DNA from: Streptomyces hoynatensis
GTDB lineage: Bacteria > Actinomycetota > Actinomycetes > Streptomycetales > Streptomycetaceae
Assembly: GCF_003626535.1 (NCBI RefSeq)
Contig: NZ_RBAL01000029.1
Location: 1-58,121 of the forward strand
DNA: 58,121 bases
Reading direction: 5' to 3'
Part shown: in pieces, positions 49,732 through 58,013 of the stretch
Position numbering within the stretch: position 1 is the first letter of the stretch
How the letters are laid out: the number at the start of each line of letters is the position of its first letter
Position numbers and translations under genes: made by a program
Notes under the pieces: model-generated
Databases searched by the model: none
Told to the model about the DNA's origin: nothing
Seen by the model: only the letters and a program-made list of their open reading frames with translations

Positions 49732-50700
49732 TCAGCGGCCGGGCGCCAGGGCGGTGAGGGTGCGCTCCCCGGCCGGGTCGCCGCTGGTGGCGGGCACGAG
49801 CGCGACCTCGTCGAGGCCGGCCGCCGCGTACTCGGCCAGCCTCGACCGCACCGTCGCCTCGTCCCCCACCAGGCCCACCGTCGCGGCGGCCTCCCGCGGC
49901 AGCGCGGCCAGGGACTCCTCCAGGCCCGCCCCCGCCTTGGCCCGCTCCACGGCGTCCCCGAAGCCGGCCTCGGTGAACATGTCGTCGTAGCCGCGCACGC
50001 CCAGGTACCCGACGACGCTCTTCATCAGCTGGGCGTAGGAGTCGGGCGAGGGGTCCACGGCCGCCGGCAGCCAGGCCGCGAGCCGGGGCGGCGTGCGGCC
50101 CTCGCGTTCCGCGGCGGCCTCCAGCCTGGTCCTGGCGAGGGCCACCTGGCGCGGCGTCACCAGGTCGAGGACCATGCGGTCGGCGTGCCTGGCCGCGGCC
50201 GCCACGGCGCGCTCGCCGAAGGCGGCGACGGTGAGCGGCCCGCCCGGGCGCCCCAGCCGGCGCCGGAACCCGCTGCCCGGGACGGCCTCGGGCCCCGCGT
50301 CGTCGAACAACTCCCGGACGTTGCGGGCGCTTTCGTCGAGCAGCCGTGCGACCCCGGCCCGTGACCTGCCGTGGTAGCCCTCGACGACCCGGACGCTGGA
50401 CGCGCCGAGCGCCACCCCCACCCGGCGGCCCGTCAGGAAGGCGGCGCCGGCGGCGCCTCGGACGATGCTCGCGGGGTCGCGCACGGACACCGGCACCGGG
50501 CCCACGGTCAGCGCGATGCGCTCGGTGCGCAGGCCGATCGCCGTCGCGAGCGCGAACGCATCCCAGGTGGGTCCCTCCCCCACCCACGCCTCCGGGTATC
50601 CGAGCCGGTCGGCCACCGCCGCCACCCGCAGCGGCTCGTCCGGCGGACGCTCGTCCTCCCTTGCCATGGCAACCACGCTGATGTCCATGCCCGTGTCCAT
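49732..50700 (-). CDS. LLM-class F420-dependent oxidoreductase
   Basis: 322 aa luciferase-like TIM-barrel enzyme. RVAAVADRLGYPEAWVGEGPTWDAFALATAIGLRTERIALTVGPVPVSVRDPASIVRGAAGAAFLTGRRVGVALG is typical of actinobacterial F420-dependent reductases/dehydrogenases. The ATG at 50700 is preceded by TAGGGT 7 nt upstream, predicting a leaderless mRNA; a GTG 9 nt earlier is less likely. Redox substrate unknown. Confidence 0.9.
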   Translation of the reverse strand: MDTGMDISVVAMAREDERPPDEPLRVAAVADRLGYPEAWVGEGPTWDAFALATAIGLRTERIALTVGPVPVSVRDPASIVRGAAGAAFLTGRRVGVALGASSVRVVEGYHGRSRAGVARLLDESARNVRELFDDAGPEAVPGSGFRRRLGRPGGPLTVAAFGERAVAAAARHADRMVLDLVTPRQVALARTRLEAAAEREGRTPPRLAAWLPAAVDPSPDSYAQLMKSVVGYLGVRGYDDMFTEAGFGDAVERAKAGAGLEESLAALPREAAATVGLVGDEATVRSRLAEYAAAGLDEVALVPATSGDPAGERTLTALAPGR

Positions 50701-50970
50701 GCCCGCCACCCTAGTGCGCTGACCGGGAAAGGTTCACCGCGGCGGATGCGCCCGCGCCCGGCCCCCCGGCGTTCGGGAAGCGAAGGGGGCAACGGCCGGG
50801 CGGGGCGCGGCGCGCCGGCGAAGGGGCGGCCCGCCCCCGTCCACCCCAATCCACAATGCGGCCGTCACGTACCGGAGACCGGAAGTTCAGGGGCAGGACC
50901 CGCGTGCGTGTCACCGTCTCGTTCCGTCGACGTCTCCCCCCAACCTCGATGGACGAGAGGGACTTTCCGC

Positions 50971-52572
50971 ATGTCCGGAAACGCATCCGGCAACCAGTCC
51001 GGGATATTCCAGACCGACCGCCGCCGCTTCCTCGCCTCGGGTGCGGCCGCGCTGGGCGCCGCGGCCGCGGCTCCGCTCGCCGTCCCCACCCCCGCCTCCG
51101 CCTCGGCCGGGACCGGCCGCGCCGCCGCCCCCGCCGCCCGCTCGCTGCCCGAAGGACTGTTCACCCTGGGCGTGGCCTCGGGCGACCCGCTGCCCGACGG
51201 CGTGGTGCTGTGGACCCGCCTGGCCCCCGACCCGCTGAACGGCGGCGGCATGCCGAACCGTTCCGTCGAGGTCGAGTGGGAGGTCGCGACCGACTCCCGC
51301 TTCCGGCACGTCGCCCGGCGCGGCACCGCGCCGGCCGAACCGGCCTTCGGGCACAGCGTGCACGCCGACGTCCGGGGCCTGGCCCCGCACCGCGACTACT
51401 ACTACCGGTTCCGCGCCGAGGGCCGGCTCTCGCCCGTCGGCCGCACCAGGACCGCGCCCGCCGCGCACGCCGAGGGGCGGCTGCGGCTCGCCCTCGCCTC
51501 CTGCCAGAACTGGCAGCACGGCTACTTCACGGCGTACGCCGACATGGCGGAACAGGACCCGGACGCCGTGCTGTTCGTCGGCGACTACATCTACGAGAGC
51601 GCCGCCTCCGCCACCGCGGTGCGCAGCCACGAGGGCACCGGGGAGCCGGTGAGCCTGGAGCAGTACCGCAACAGGTACGCCCAGTACCGCAGCGACCCGG
51701 ACCTGGCCGCGATGCACGCCTCGGCGCCGTGGATCGTGACCTTCGACGACCACGAGGTGGACAACGACTACGCCGGGCAGGTCCCGCAGGACCCCGACAA
51801 GCAGGGGCAGGAGGCGTTCGCCGCCCGGCTGACCGCGGCCTACCAGGCGTACTACGAGCACATGCCGGTGCGCGCCACCGCGGTGCCCCACGGCCCGCAC
51901 ATCAAGATCTACCGGACGCTCGACTTCGGCCGCCTGGCCAGGCTCCAGGTCCTGGACACCCGGCAGTTCCGCAGCGACCAGGCCACCACGCAGGAGGGGG
52001 CGCAGAGCCCGCTGCTGACGATGCTGGGCGCCGAGCAGAAGCGGTGGCTGGTCGAGGGGCTGCACCGCTCCCCGGCCCGCTGGAACCTGATCGCCTCACA
52101 GATCATGCTGGCCGAGACGGACCTGCTGCCCGGCGCGGGCAAGCGCTGGTACTACGACGCCTGGGACGGCTACCAGGTGGAGCGCAACGAGCTGCTGGGC
52201 GAGCTGGCCTCGGTCCGCAACCCGGTGGTGCTGACCGGCGACCGGCACCTGACGATGGTCAGCGACCTGAAGCGGGACTTCGCCGACCCCTCCTCGCAGG
52301 TCGTCGGCGCCGAGTTCGTCGGCACCTCGATCAGCTCCAACGGCGACCAGGACCAGGCCGCCTTCCACGCCCAGTTCGACCCGCTGGTGCCGGACAACCC
52401 GCACTGGAAGCTGATCGACGCGCACCGCGGCTACCACCTGTTCGACATCGACCGGCACGGGGTGGAGGCGCGGGTGCGGATCGTGGACACCGTACTGCAG
52501 CCCGCCTCCGCGGCGCACACCCTGGCCTCGCTGCGGGTGACCGACGGCAGGCCGGGGGTCGAACTCGCCTGA
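50971..52572 (+). CDS. phoD: Alkaline phosphatase D (PhoD family), Tat-exported
   Basis: 533 aa. The twin-arginine signal TDRRRFLASGAAALGAAAAAP directs Tat export. The PhoD N-domain (GVASGDPLPDGVVLWTRLAP) is followed by the metallophosphatase core with FVGDYIYE, TFDDHEVDNDY, VLDTRQFRSDQ, VLTGDRHLT and FVGTSISSNGDQ. These supply the Fe/Ca ligands of PhoD phosphodi/monoesterases. ATG 50971 has GAGAGGGA upstream. Likely induced in phosphate limitation, though no convincing PHO box is visible. A strong terminator follows. Confidence 0.95.
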   Translation: MSGNASGNQSGIFQTDRRRFLASGAAALGAAAAAPLAVPTPASASAGTGRAAAPAARSLPEGLFTLGVASGDPLPDGVVLWTRLAPDPLNGGGMPNRSVEVEWEVATDSRFRHVARRGTAPAEPAFGHSVHADVRGLAPHRDYYYRFRAEGRLSPVGRTRTAPAAHAEGRLRLALASCQNWQHGYFTAYADMAEQDPDAVLFVGDYIYESAASATAVRSHEGTGEPVSLEQYRNRYAQYRSDPDLAAMHASAPWIVTFDDHEVDNDYAGQVPQDPDKQGQEAFAARLTAAYQAYYEHMPVRATAVPHGPHIKIYRTLDFGRLARLQVLDTRQFRSDQATTQEGAQSPLLTMLGAEQKRWLVEGLHRSPARWNLIASQIMLAETDLLPGAGKRWYYDAWDGYQVERNELLGELASVRNPVVLTGDRHLTMVSDLKRDFADPSSQVVGAEFVGTSISSNGDQDQAAFHAQFDPLVPDNPHWKLIDAHRGYHLFDIDRHGVEARVRIVDTVLQPASAAHTLASLRVTDGRPGVELA

Positions 52573-52600
52573 GCCGCCCGCCGGTTCGGCCGCCACCAGG

Positions 52601-52638
52601 CCCCGCCCCCGGCGTCCCCTCGGGCGGCGGGGGCGGGG
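52601..52638. terminator. Bidirectional terminator between phoD and cupin gene
   Basis: 11-bp arms CCCCGCCCCCG (52601-52611) and its complement (52628-52638) form the stem between the convergent genes. Confidence 0.75.
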
Positions 52639-52648
52639 CGGACGGCGG

Positions 52649-52996
52649 TCAGGCGGCGGGGTAGCGGACCTCGAAGGTGGTCACGCCCTCCTCGCTGCGC
52701 CAGGGGCCGTGCGGCATGCCCGGCGGGCGGCAGGCGTACATCCCGGCCGAGAAGGTCTCCCCCAGGGTCAGGTCGGTGAAGGACCCTTCGAGGATGTAGA
52801 CCTCCTCCCAGAAGTCGTGGCGCTGCACGCCCATCGGGGTGGAGTCGGCGCCCGGCGCGTAGCGCAGGATGCGGGTGGCGACGCCGGTGGCGGGGTCGGC
52901 GGACAGTACGCGTTCGGTGATCTTCGGGTCGTCGCCCTGGCAGACCGTGAACTCGACGTCGGCGACGGGGAAGAACTCGCGTTCGCGCTTGCTCAT
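52649..52996 (-). CDS. Cupin-domain protein of the GntR operon
   Basis: 115 aa single-domain cupin: MGVQRHDFWEEVYILEGSFTDL (motif 1) and YACRPPGMPHGPWRSEEG (motif 2), with His, Glu and His as likely metal ligands. Small cupins of this type often isomerise or oxidise ring-cleavage products. It overlaps the DUF2848 gene by 4 nt and is the last gene of the GntR/C-N hydrolase/DUF2848/cupin operon. Confidence 0.88.
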   Translation of the reverse strand: MSKREREFFPVADVEFTVCQGDDPKITERVLSADPATGVATRILRYAPGADSTPMGVQRHDFWEEVYILEGSFTDLTLGETFSAGMYACRPPGMPHGPWRSEEGVTTFEVRYPAA

Positions 52997-53778
52997 CGGG
53001 AGGTCTCCTTCGTGGGTGTGGTCCCGCCGCCGTCGCGGGCGGGGTGGGTTTCGTCCCCGGGGCCGCCGGCCTCGCCCCGGCCCGGCCCGCCGGGGACGGC
53101 CTCGTAGGCATGTTCGAGCCGGGTGCCGTCCGGCAGGCCGAGCCGGAGCCGCCAGCGGGTGCCGTACACGAAGGACCCGGTGAGCAGCGGCAGCGTGCCG
53201 AGGAAGAGGACGAGGTCGCCCTCGGGCTCGCCGAGCGCCGCCGTCATCCGGGCGAGGGTGTCGGCCGGGTGCCGCAGGCCGCCGGCGCCGCCGCGCTGGT
53301 AGGGGGTGCCGTCCACGGTGGACTCCAGGCTCAGGCTCTCCCAGGGCAGGGCGGCGAGGTCGGCGCCGAGGTCGGCGGCCAGGCGGCCCACCGGCTTGGG
53401 GCAGGCGGCCTTGGAGGCGGCGATGCCGGTGCGCTCCATGGCGCGGTCGGTGTGGTCGGAGCCCACGGTCAGGAGGTGGCGGCCTTGGTGCCTGATCAGC
53501 ACCGGCTCGGCCTCGCCCGAGGTCTGCGCCCCCCGCACACGCACGGTGGCCTCGCAGGTCAGCAGGGCGGGGTCGAGGTCGTAGAAGGCGGGGACGGTGG
53601 GCGGCGGGGGAATGCCGATCGCCGCCAGTTCCTCGATGTGGGCGGCGACCGCCGCCGCGTCGCTTCCGGTGTAGCCGGCGACGATCAGCCTCGTGGGGCG
53701 GAGGGCCAGCTCCTCGCCGGTGCCCGCCACCCGGATCGGCAGCGCGGCGCCGGTGGTTGCGCCCTGGCCTGAGGTCAT
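52993..53778 (-). CDS. DUF2848-family protein
   Basis: 261 aa. The pattern (LIVAGYTGSDAAAVAAHIEELAAIGIPPPPTVPAFYDLDPALLTCEATVRVRGAQTSGEAEPVLIRHQGRHLLTVGSDHTDR) is that of DUF2848. These proteins resemble fumarylacetoacetate-hydrolase-like hydratases, so a hydratase or decarboxylase step on a ring-cleavage product is plausible. 4-nt overlaps with both neighbours indicate tight coupling in one pathway. Confidence 0.85.
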   Translation of the reverse strand: MTSGQGATTGAALPIRVAGTGEELALRPTRLIVAGYTGSDAAAVAAHIEELAAIGIPPPPTVPAFYDLDPALLTCEATVRVRGAQTSGEAEPVLIRHQGRHLLTVGSDHTDRAMERTGIAASKAACPKPVGRLAADLGADLAALPWESLSLESTVDGTPYQRGGAGGLRHPADTLARMTAALGEPEGDLVLFLGTLPLLTGSFVYGTRWRLRLGLPDGTRLEHAYEAVPGGPGRGEAGGPGDETHPARDGGGTTPTKETSR

Positions 53779-54599
53779 CGTTCCTCCTCGGTCGGGGTGC
53801 CGGCCGTGCTGCCCGCGGGGAGCCGACGGCGGTCGGCGAGGACGGGGAACTCGGCGCGCACCCGCGCCACGGCGCCCGGGTCGGCCTCGCAGAAGGTGAC
53901 GCCCTCCTCGGTGCCCGCCTCGGCGAGGACGGTGCCCCAGGCGTCGACGACGCGGCTGTGGCCGCCGAGTTCGACGCCTCCGTCCTGCGTGCCGACCGCG
54001 TTGCAGGCGATGAGCAGCACCTGTTCCTCGACGGCACGGCAGGAGGTGAAGAGCCGCCAGTGCGCGCGGCGGGCGGCGGGCCAGGCGGCGGGCACGACCA
54101 CCGTGGTGGCGCCCAGGTCGACCAGGCCGCGCCACAGTTCGGGGAAACGCAGGTCGTAGCAGGTGGTGGCGCCCAGCCTGCCGAAGCGGGTGTCGGCCAC
54201 GGTCAGCTCCCGGCCCGGGGTGAGGAGTTCGGCCTCGCGGGAGGCGTGGCCGAAGACGTGGATCTTGCGGTAGGCGTGCACCAGCGCGCCGTCGGGGGCG
54301 ATCAGCGCGGCGGTGTTGAACAGGTCGCCGCGCGGGTCGCGTTCCACCAGGCTGCCCAGGTGGACGTGCGCCCCCAGCTCCCGGGCCCAGGCCCTGGCCG
54401 CGGTCACGGTGGGTCCTTCGGCGAGGGACTCGGCGCGCTCGGCGTAGGAGTCGAAGGCGAAGTAGCCCGCGGCCCACAGCTCGGGCAGGACGACCAGGTC
54501 GGCGCCCCTGGCCCCGGCGACCATGCGGCCGACCCGCTCCCGCCTGGCCGCGGGCGGCTCCTCGGGCGGGCTGGCGACCTGGACCAGGGCGATCCTCAC
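53775..54599 (-). CDS. Carbon-nitrogen hydrolase (nitrilase superfamily)
   Basis: 274 aa. The Glu-Lys-Cys triad is complete: Glu40 (VLPELW), Lys112 (AYRKIHVFG) and Cys147 (TTCYDLRFPE). The pattern is that of omega-amidase/carbamoylputrescine-amidase-like aliphatic amidases. The GTG start overlaps the GntR stop (GTGA) and its own end overlaps the DUF2848 gene. It probably hydrolyses an amide intermediate in the same catabolic route. Confidence 0.9.
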   Translation of the reverse strand: MRIALVQVASPPEEPPAARRERVGRMVAGARGADLVVLPELWAAGYFAFDSYAERAESLAEGPTVTAARAWARELGAHVHLGSLVERDPRGDLFNTAALIAPDGALVHAYRKIHVFGHASREAELLTPGRELTVADTRFGRLGATTCYDLRFPELWRGLVDLGATTVVVPAAWPAARRAHWRLFTSCRAVEEQVLLIACNAVGTQDGGVELGGHSRVVDAWGTVLAEAGTEEGVTFCEADPGAVARVRAEFPVLADRRRLPAGSTAGTPTEEER

Positions 54600-55309
54600 G
54601 ACAGCCCCCGCACGGAGTGGGCGAGCGACGCGTCCTCGCCGCCCGGCTGCGCCTCGGCCGGCAGGTCGAGGGCCGCCGCCGTGGCCGCCAGGTGCGCGGT
54701 GAGCGCCGCGGCGGCCCCGGCCGCCTCGCCGGCGCGCAGGGCCTCGACGATCGCCGCGTGCTCGGCGAGCACGGCCCGGGCGCGTTCCTCGTCGTCGGCC
54801 ACCGCGCGCAGGCCCATGCGGACCTGCCGGTCGCGCAGCGACTCGTAGAAGCCGGCGAGCACCGGGTTGCCGGCCTGGCCGACCACGGCGCGGTGGAAGG
54901 CGCGGTCGCGCTCGATGAAGGCGACCGGGTCGCCGATCAGGCGGGTCTGCTCGGCCAGCAGCCCGTCGAGCCTGGCGTGGAAGGCCGCCCCGCCCGTGGC
55001 GGCGGCCTGGCGCACGCACCACTCCTCGATCAGCCCGCGGGCCTGCATCACCGCCCGCACCTCGGCGTCGGGGATCGGGGGCACGAAGGCGCCCTTCTTC
55101 GGCACGATCCGCAGGAAGCCCTCGGCCTCCAGCCGCAGCAGCGCCTCGCGCACCGGGGTGCGGGAGGTGCCCGCGGTCCTGGCGACCTCGGCCTCGGTCA
55201 GGAAGGTGCCGTCGTGCCGCGGAACGCGCGCGATGTGCTGCTTCAGCCAGCGGTAGGTCTGGTCCTGCGCCGAGCCACCGCCCTGGTCCGCATCTCGTAG
55301 ACCGTTCAT
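54596..55309 (-). CDS. GntR-family regulator, FadR (FCD) subfamily
   Basis: 237 aa. The winged HTH (YRWLKQHIARVPRHDGTFLTEAEVARTAGTSRTPVREALLRLEAEGFLRIVPKKGAFVPPI) is followed by an all-helical FCD effector domain (ERDRAFHRAVVGQAGNPVLAGFYESLRDR). Asp and His residues of the usual metal/ligand site are visible. The ATG at 55309 follows a TATACA box 8 nt upstream (leaderless), which itself lies inside a perfect 14-bp palindrome, so the protein almost certainly represses its own operon. Confidence 0.93.
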   Translation of the reverse strand: MNGLRDADQGGGSAQDQTYRWLKQHIARVPRHDGTFLTEAEVARTAGTSRTPVREALLRLEAEGFLRIVPKKGAFVPPIPDAEVRAVMQARGLIEEWCVRQAAATGGAAFHARLDGLLAEQTRLIGDPVAFIERDRAFHRAVVGQAGNPVLAGFYESLRDRQVRMGLRAVADDEERARAVLAEHAAIVEALRAGEAAGAAAALTAHLAATAAALDLPAEAQPGGEDASLAHSVRGLS

Positions 55310-55624
55310 AGGCCAGATGTATACATCTTGTCGACGAGACCGTCCACCCCCGCCCGCGCCCCGCTCCGTCCACGGGCTCCCGCCCTTGGCTCCCGCCCGC
55401 TGCGGCGCCCCGGCCGCCGGGCCCGCCGGACAGCTGAGTAAAGTACGGTACCTGGATTCCGGAAAGCGGCTTTCCCGGCGGTTCCCGGACGACCTGGGGG
55501 CGCGGGCGCCGGCGCGCGAGGGCTTCCCGCAGGCGCGGGGACGGATCGTGCGCCCGCCGGCCCGTCGTTCCCGCCGTTCCCCGCCGCTCCCGGTTCGCCG
55601 TGCCGTTCTCGCGAGGGGGTTGCC
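55310..55624. other. Divergent GntR / UbiD intergenic region
   Basis: 315 bp. Contains the GntR operator at 55315-55328 and, at about 55437-55455, a less GC-rich stretch with AAAGTACGGTACCTGG that may be the UbiD promoter or a second regulator site. No gene is supported. Confidence 0.65.
55315..55328. promoter_or_regulatory. GntR/FadR-type operator AGATGTATACATCT
   Basis: A perfect 14-bp palindrome overlapping the -10 box of the GntR gene. Its TGTATACA core is characteristic of FadR-subfamily operators. Confidence 0.82.
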
Positions 55625-57007
55625 ATGCACGCCCAGGACCTGCGCACCGCCCTGGAGCGGCTGGAGGCGGCGGGCGACCTGCTGCGGGTGGCCGCCCCGC
55701 TCAGCTGGGAGTACGAGCTGGCGGCCGTGCTGTGGCGGCTGCGCGACGGGCCCGCGGTCCGCTTCGAGAACGTGACGGGCTACCGGACGCCGGTCGTGGG
55801 CAACCTGCTGAACGACCGGCGGAAGCTGGCCACCGCCCTGGGCATCGAGCGCACCGCGCTGCAGGCACGCGTCTCGCGCGCGCTCCGGGAGCCGATCGAG
55901 CCCGCCCTGGCGGCGGAGGGCCCCTGCCTCGCGGTGGCGTACGACCCGGCCGTCGCGCTGACGGACCACTTCCCGGTGCCGCTGCTCAGCGAGTTCGACG
56001 CGGGCCGGTACCTCTCGGCCGGGGTGCTGATCTGCCGCGATCCCGAGAGCGGGCGCCGCAACGCGGCCATCTGCCGCCTGCAGGTCACCGGCCCCGGCAC
56101 GCTGGGCGCCTACCTGGCGCCCACCCACTCGCGGGCCTTCCTCGACGTCCACCGCGAGCGGGGGCGCCCCATGGAGGTGGCGGTGGCCCTCGGGCTGCAC
56201 CCGGCGATCGTGGTGGCCTCGCAGTTCCTCACCCCGCTCGACGAAACCCTGGTGGCGGGCGGCATGTTCCGCGAGCCGCTGCTGCTGACCAGGGCGCGGA
56301 CGGTGGACCTGGAGGTGCCCGCCTTCGCGGAGATCCTCCTGGAGGGGCTGATCGACCCGCGGGAGGAGCAACCCGAGGGCCCGTTCGGCGAGTTCCCCGG
56401 CACCTACGCGCCGCGCCGGCCGAACCCGGTGATCCGGCTGACCGCGGTCTCCTCCCGGCCCGACCCGCTGTTCCAGATGATCGTGGCCGGGCGCCACCCC
56501 GAGCACCTGGTGACCGGCGCCATCGCCCGGGAGGCGGGGCTGTACGAGGCGATCAGGAGCGTGGTGCCCGGGGTGCGCGCGGTGCACCTCACCGAGGGCG
56601 GGACCTGCCGCTTCCACGCGGTGATCTCGATCCGCAAGCGCTCGGCCGGGGAGGGCAAGCGGGCGATCATGCGGGCGTTCTCCGAGCAGGACCTGCTCAA
56701 GCACGTGGTGGTGGTCGACGAGGACATCGACGTGACGGACCCGGCGGACGTGGAGTGGGCGGTCGCCACCCGGATGCGGGCGCACGAGGACGTGGTGATC
56801 GTCCCCGGCATGAAGTCCAACCCCGTGGACCCGATGTCCGTGGACCGTACGATCAGCAAGCTCGGCATCGACGCCACCCTGCCGCTGGACGCGCGGGCGG
56901 CGGCCAGGCACCGGGTGGACGTGCCGGCCGCGGTGGCGGCGGCGATCGAGGGGCGCTGGGAGGAGATCACCGGCGCGCAGAACCAACCGACAGGCGGGAA
57001 ACGGTGA
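55625..57007 (+). CDS. UbiD-family decarboxylase
   Basis: 460 aa. Conserved UbiD segments: FENVTGYRTPVVGNLLNDRR, CRDPESGRRNAAICRLQVTGPGTLGAYLAPTHSRAF, PFGEFPGTYAPRRPNPVIRLTAV, and TEGGTCRFHAVISIRKRSAGEGKRAIM. These carry the prenylated-FMN/Mn/K site of reversible non-oxidative decarboxylases. No ubiX gene is next to it, so prenyl-FMN must come from elsewhere. Likely substrate is an aromatic or heteroaromatic acid. The MarR gene overlaps its stop codon. Confidence 0.92.
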   Translation: MHAQDLRTALERLEAAGDLLRVAAPLSWEYELAAVLWRLRDGPAVRFENVTGYRTPVVGNLLNDRRKLATALGIERTALQARVSRALREPIEPALAAEGPCLAVAYDPAVALTDHFPVPLLSEFDAGRYLSAGVLICRDPESGRRNAAICRLQVTGPGTLGAYLAPTHSRAFLDVHRERGRPMEVAVALGLHPAIVVASQFLTPLDETLVAGGMFREPLLLTRARTVDLEVPAFAEILLEGLIDPREEQPEGPFGEFPGTYAPRRPNPVIRLTAVSSRPDPLFQMIVAGRHPEHLVTGAIAREAGLYEAIRSVVPGVRAVHLTEGGTCRFHAVISIRKRSAGEGKRAIMRAFSEQDLLKHVVVVDEDIDVTDPADVEWAVATRMRAHEDVVIVPGMKSNPVDPMSVDRTISKLGIDATLPLDARAAARHRVDVPAAVAAAIEGRWEEITGAQNQPTGGKR

Positions 57008-57690
57008 AGGCGAGCGGCGGAGACTCCCGGAACGGCAGGGCAAGCGGCACCACGAACGGCACCACGAGCGGCTTCGGGACGGCGAACGGCCTGACGCACG
57101 GCACCGCGCACGGAACTGCGCACGACCCGGCGCACGGCACCGCGCACGACCCGGCGCACGGGACGGCGAACCACACGATGGACGCCTACGCGCGGTGGGC
57201 CGACATCCGCGACGACGAGCGGCAGTCCGACTTCCAGTCCTACGTGGGCAACATCGCCGAGGCCAGGTACGTGATCCGCCGCGTGCTGCGGATCGTCGAC
57301 GAGCAGGCGCGGCAGCACGGACTCGAACCGCTGCCGCACCAGGCGCTGCTCCAGATCTACGGCGCGGGCCCCGCCGGCATGGCGGTGAACGCGCTGGCCA
57401 GGCGGCTGGACGTGGCCGGGGCCTTCGCCTCCAGGCTGGTGCGCCAGCTGGAGGACCTGTCCCTGGTGCGGCGGGAGCACTCGGCCGCGGACAAGCGGGT
57501 GACCCAGGTGACCGCCACCGCGGAGGGCGCCGAGCGGCTGCGCGCGATCGACGACTCGGTGCACCACCATGTCGCGTACTTCCAGCGGCAGTTCGACGAT
57601 CAGCAGCGGCTGGCGGCGCTGTCGATCTTCGCCTTCTACGTGGGGCTCGACCCGGACTCCGAGGTGGCCGGGGCGATCCGCAGGGCCTGA
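57004..57690 (+). CDS. MarR-family regulator with repeat-rich N-terminus
   Basis: 228 aa if the coupled GTG at 57004 (GTGA overlap with ubiD) is used. The first 58 residues are Gly/Thr/His-rich with repeated GTAHDPAH-type units. The winged-helix core starts near MDAYARWADIRDDERQSDF (ATG 57178 is an alternative start giving 170 aa). The core has the typical MarR arrangement (LPHQALLQIYGAGPAGMAVNALARRLDVAGAFASRLVRQLEDLSLVRREHSAADKRVTQVTATAEG). Likely responds to the aromatic substrate of the operon. Confidence 0.87.
   Translation: MKASGGDSRNGRASGTTNGTTSGFGTANGLTHGTAHGTAHDPAHGTAHDPAHGTANHTMDAYARWADIRDDERQSDFQSYVGNIAEARYVIRRVLRIVDEQARQHGLEPLPHQALLQIYGAGPAGMAVNALARRLDVAGAFASRLVRQLEDLSLVRREHSAADKRVTQVTATAEGAERLRAIDDSVHHHVAYFQRQFDDQQRLAALSIFAFYVGLDPDSEVAGAIRRA
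57091..57165. repeat. Tandem repeat encoding His/Thr-rich MarR tail
   Basis: Repeated 27-bp GCGCACGACCCGGCGCACGG-type units, plus shorter copies, encode GTAHDPAH motifs. Periodicity is a multiple of 3, so the frame is kept. Confidence 0.8.
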
Positions 57691-58013
57691 AGCCCCGCCC
57701 CTGCTCCCCGCCCCCTGCTCCCGCCCGGCGTTCCGCGCCGTCAGGGCCCCCACGTACGCGGCCGAATCACGCCGTTCGCGCGCGCCGCGGCCTCGGGATT
57801 GTCATGCCCTCGCCATGAACGCTGCGTCACCATCTCGCCGCTCGCGTTACCCAAAAATAACGTCTCCCCCTTGTCGGCCGAACGGACCGTGAGTATGTTG
57901 TGCGAAATCGCAACTCAACTCAGGTACCTAGGTTAGGTAGTTTCGGCCGGGATTCGGCCAGGATTCCGCCGGGACCCGGCCGGCCACTTCGGCCAGGAGT
58001 CTCAATGATGAAG
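57691..58013. other. Intergenic region between MarR gene and IS110 element
   Basis: 323 bp. The part at 57890-57945 is AT-richer (CTCAGGTACCTAGGTTAGGTAG) and resembles a promoter with a half iron-box. Near 57990-58010 a GGAG followed by ATGATGAAG looks like a gene start that runs into the transposase tail, suggesting an interrupted gene. None of this is proven. Confidence 0.5.

Noticed and set aside
50900..50935. A PHO box upstream of phoD
   Set aside because: Two 11-mers (GTCACCGTCTC, GTTCCGTCGAC) only weakly resemble the repeat consensus. A GGTTCACCGCG near 50731 is single and too far from the start.
57925..57945. A full DmdR/IdeR iron box
   Set aside because: Only one half (TAGGTTAGG) matches; the opposite half is not complementary, so it is mentioned only as a half-site.
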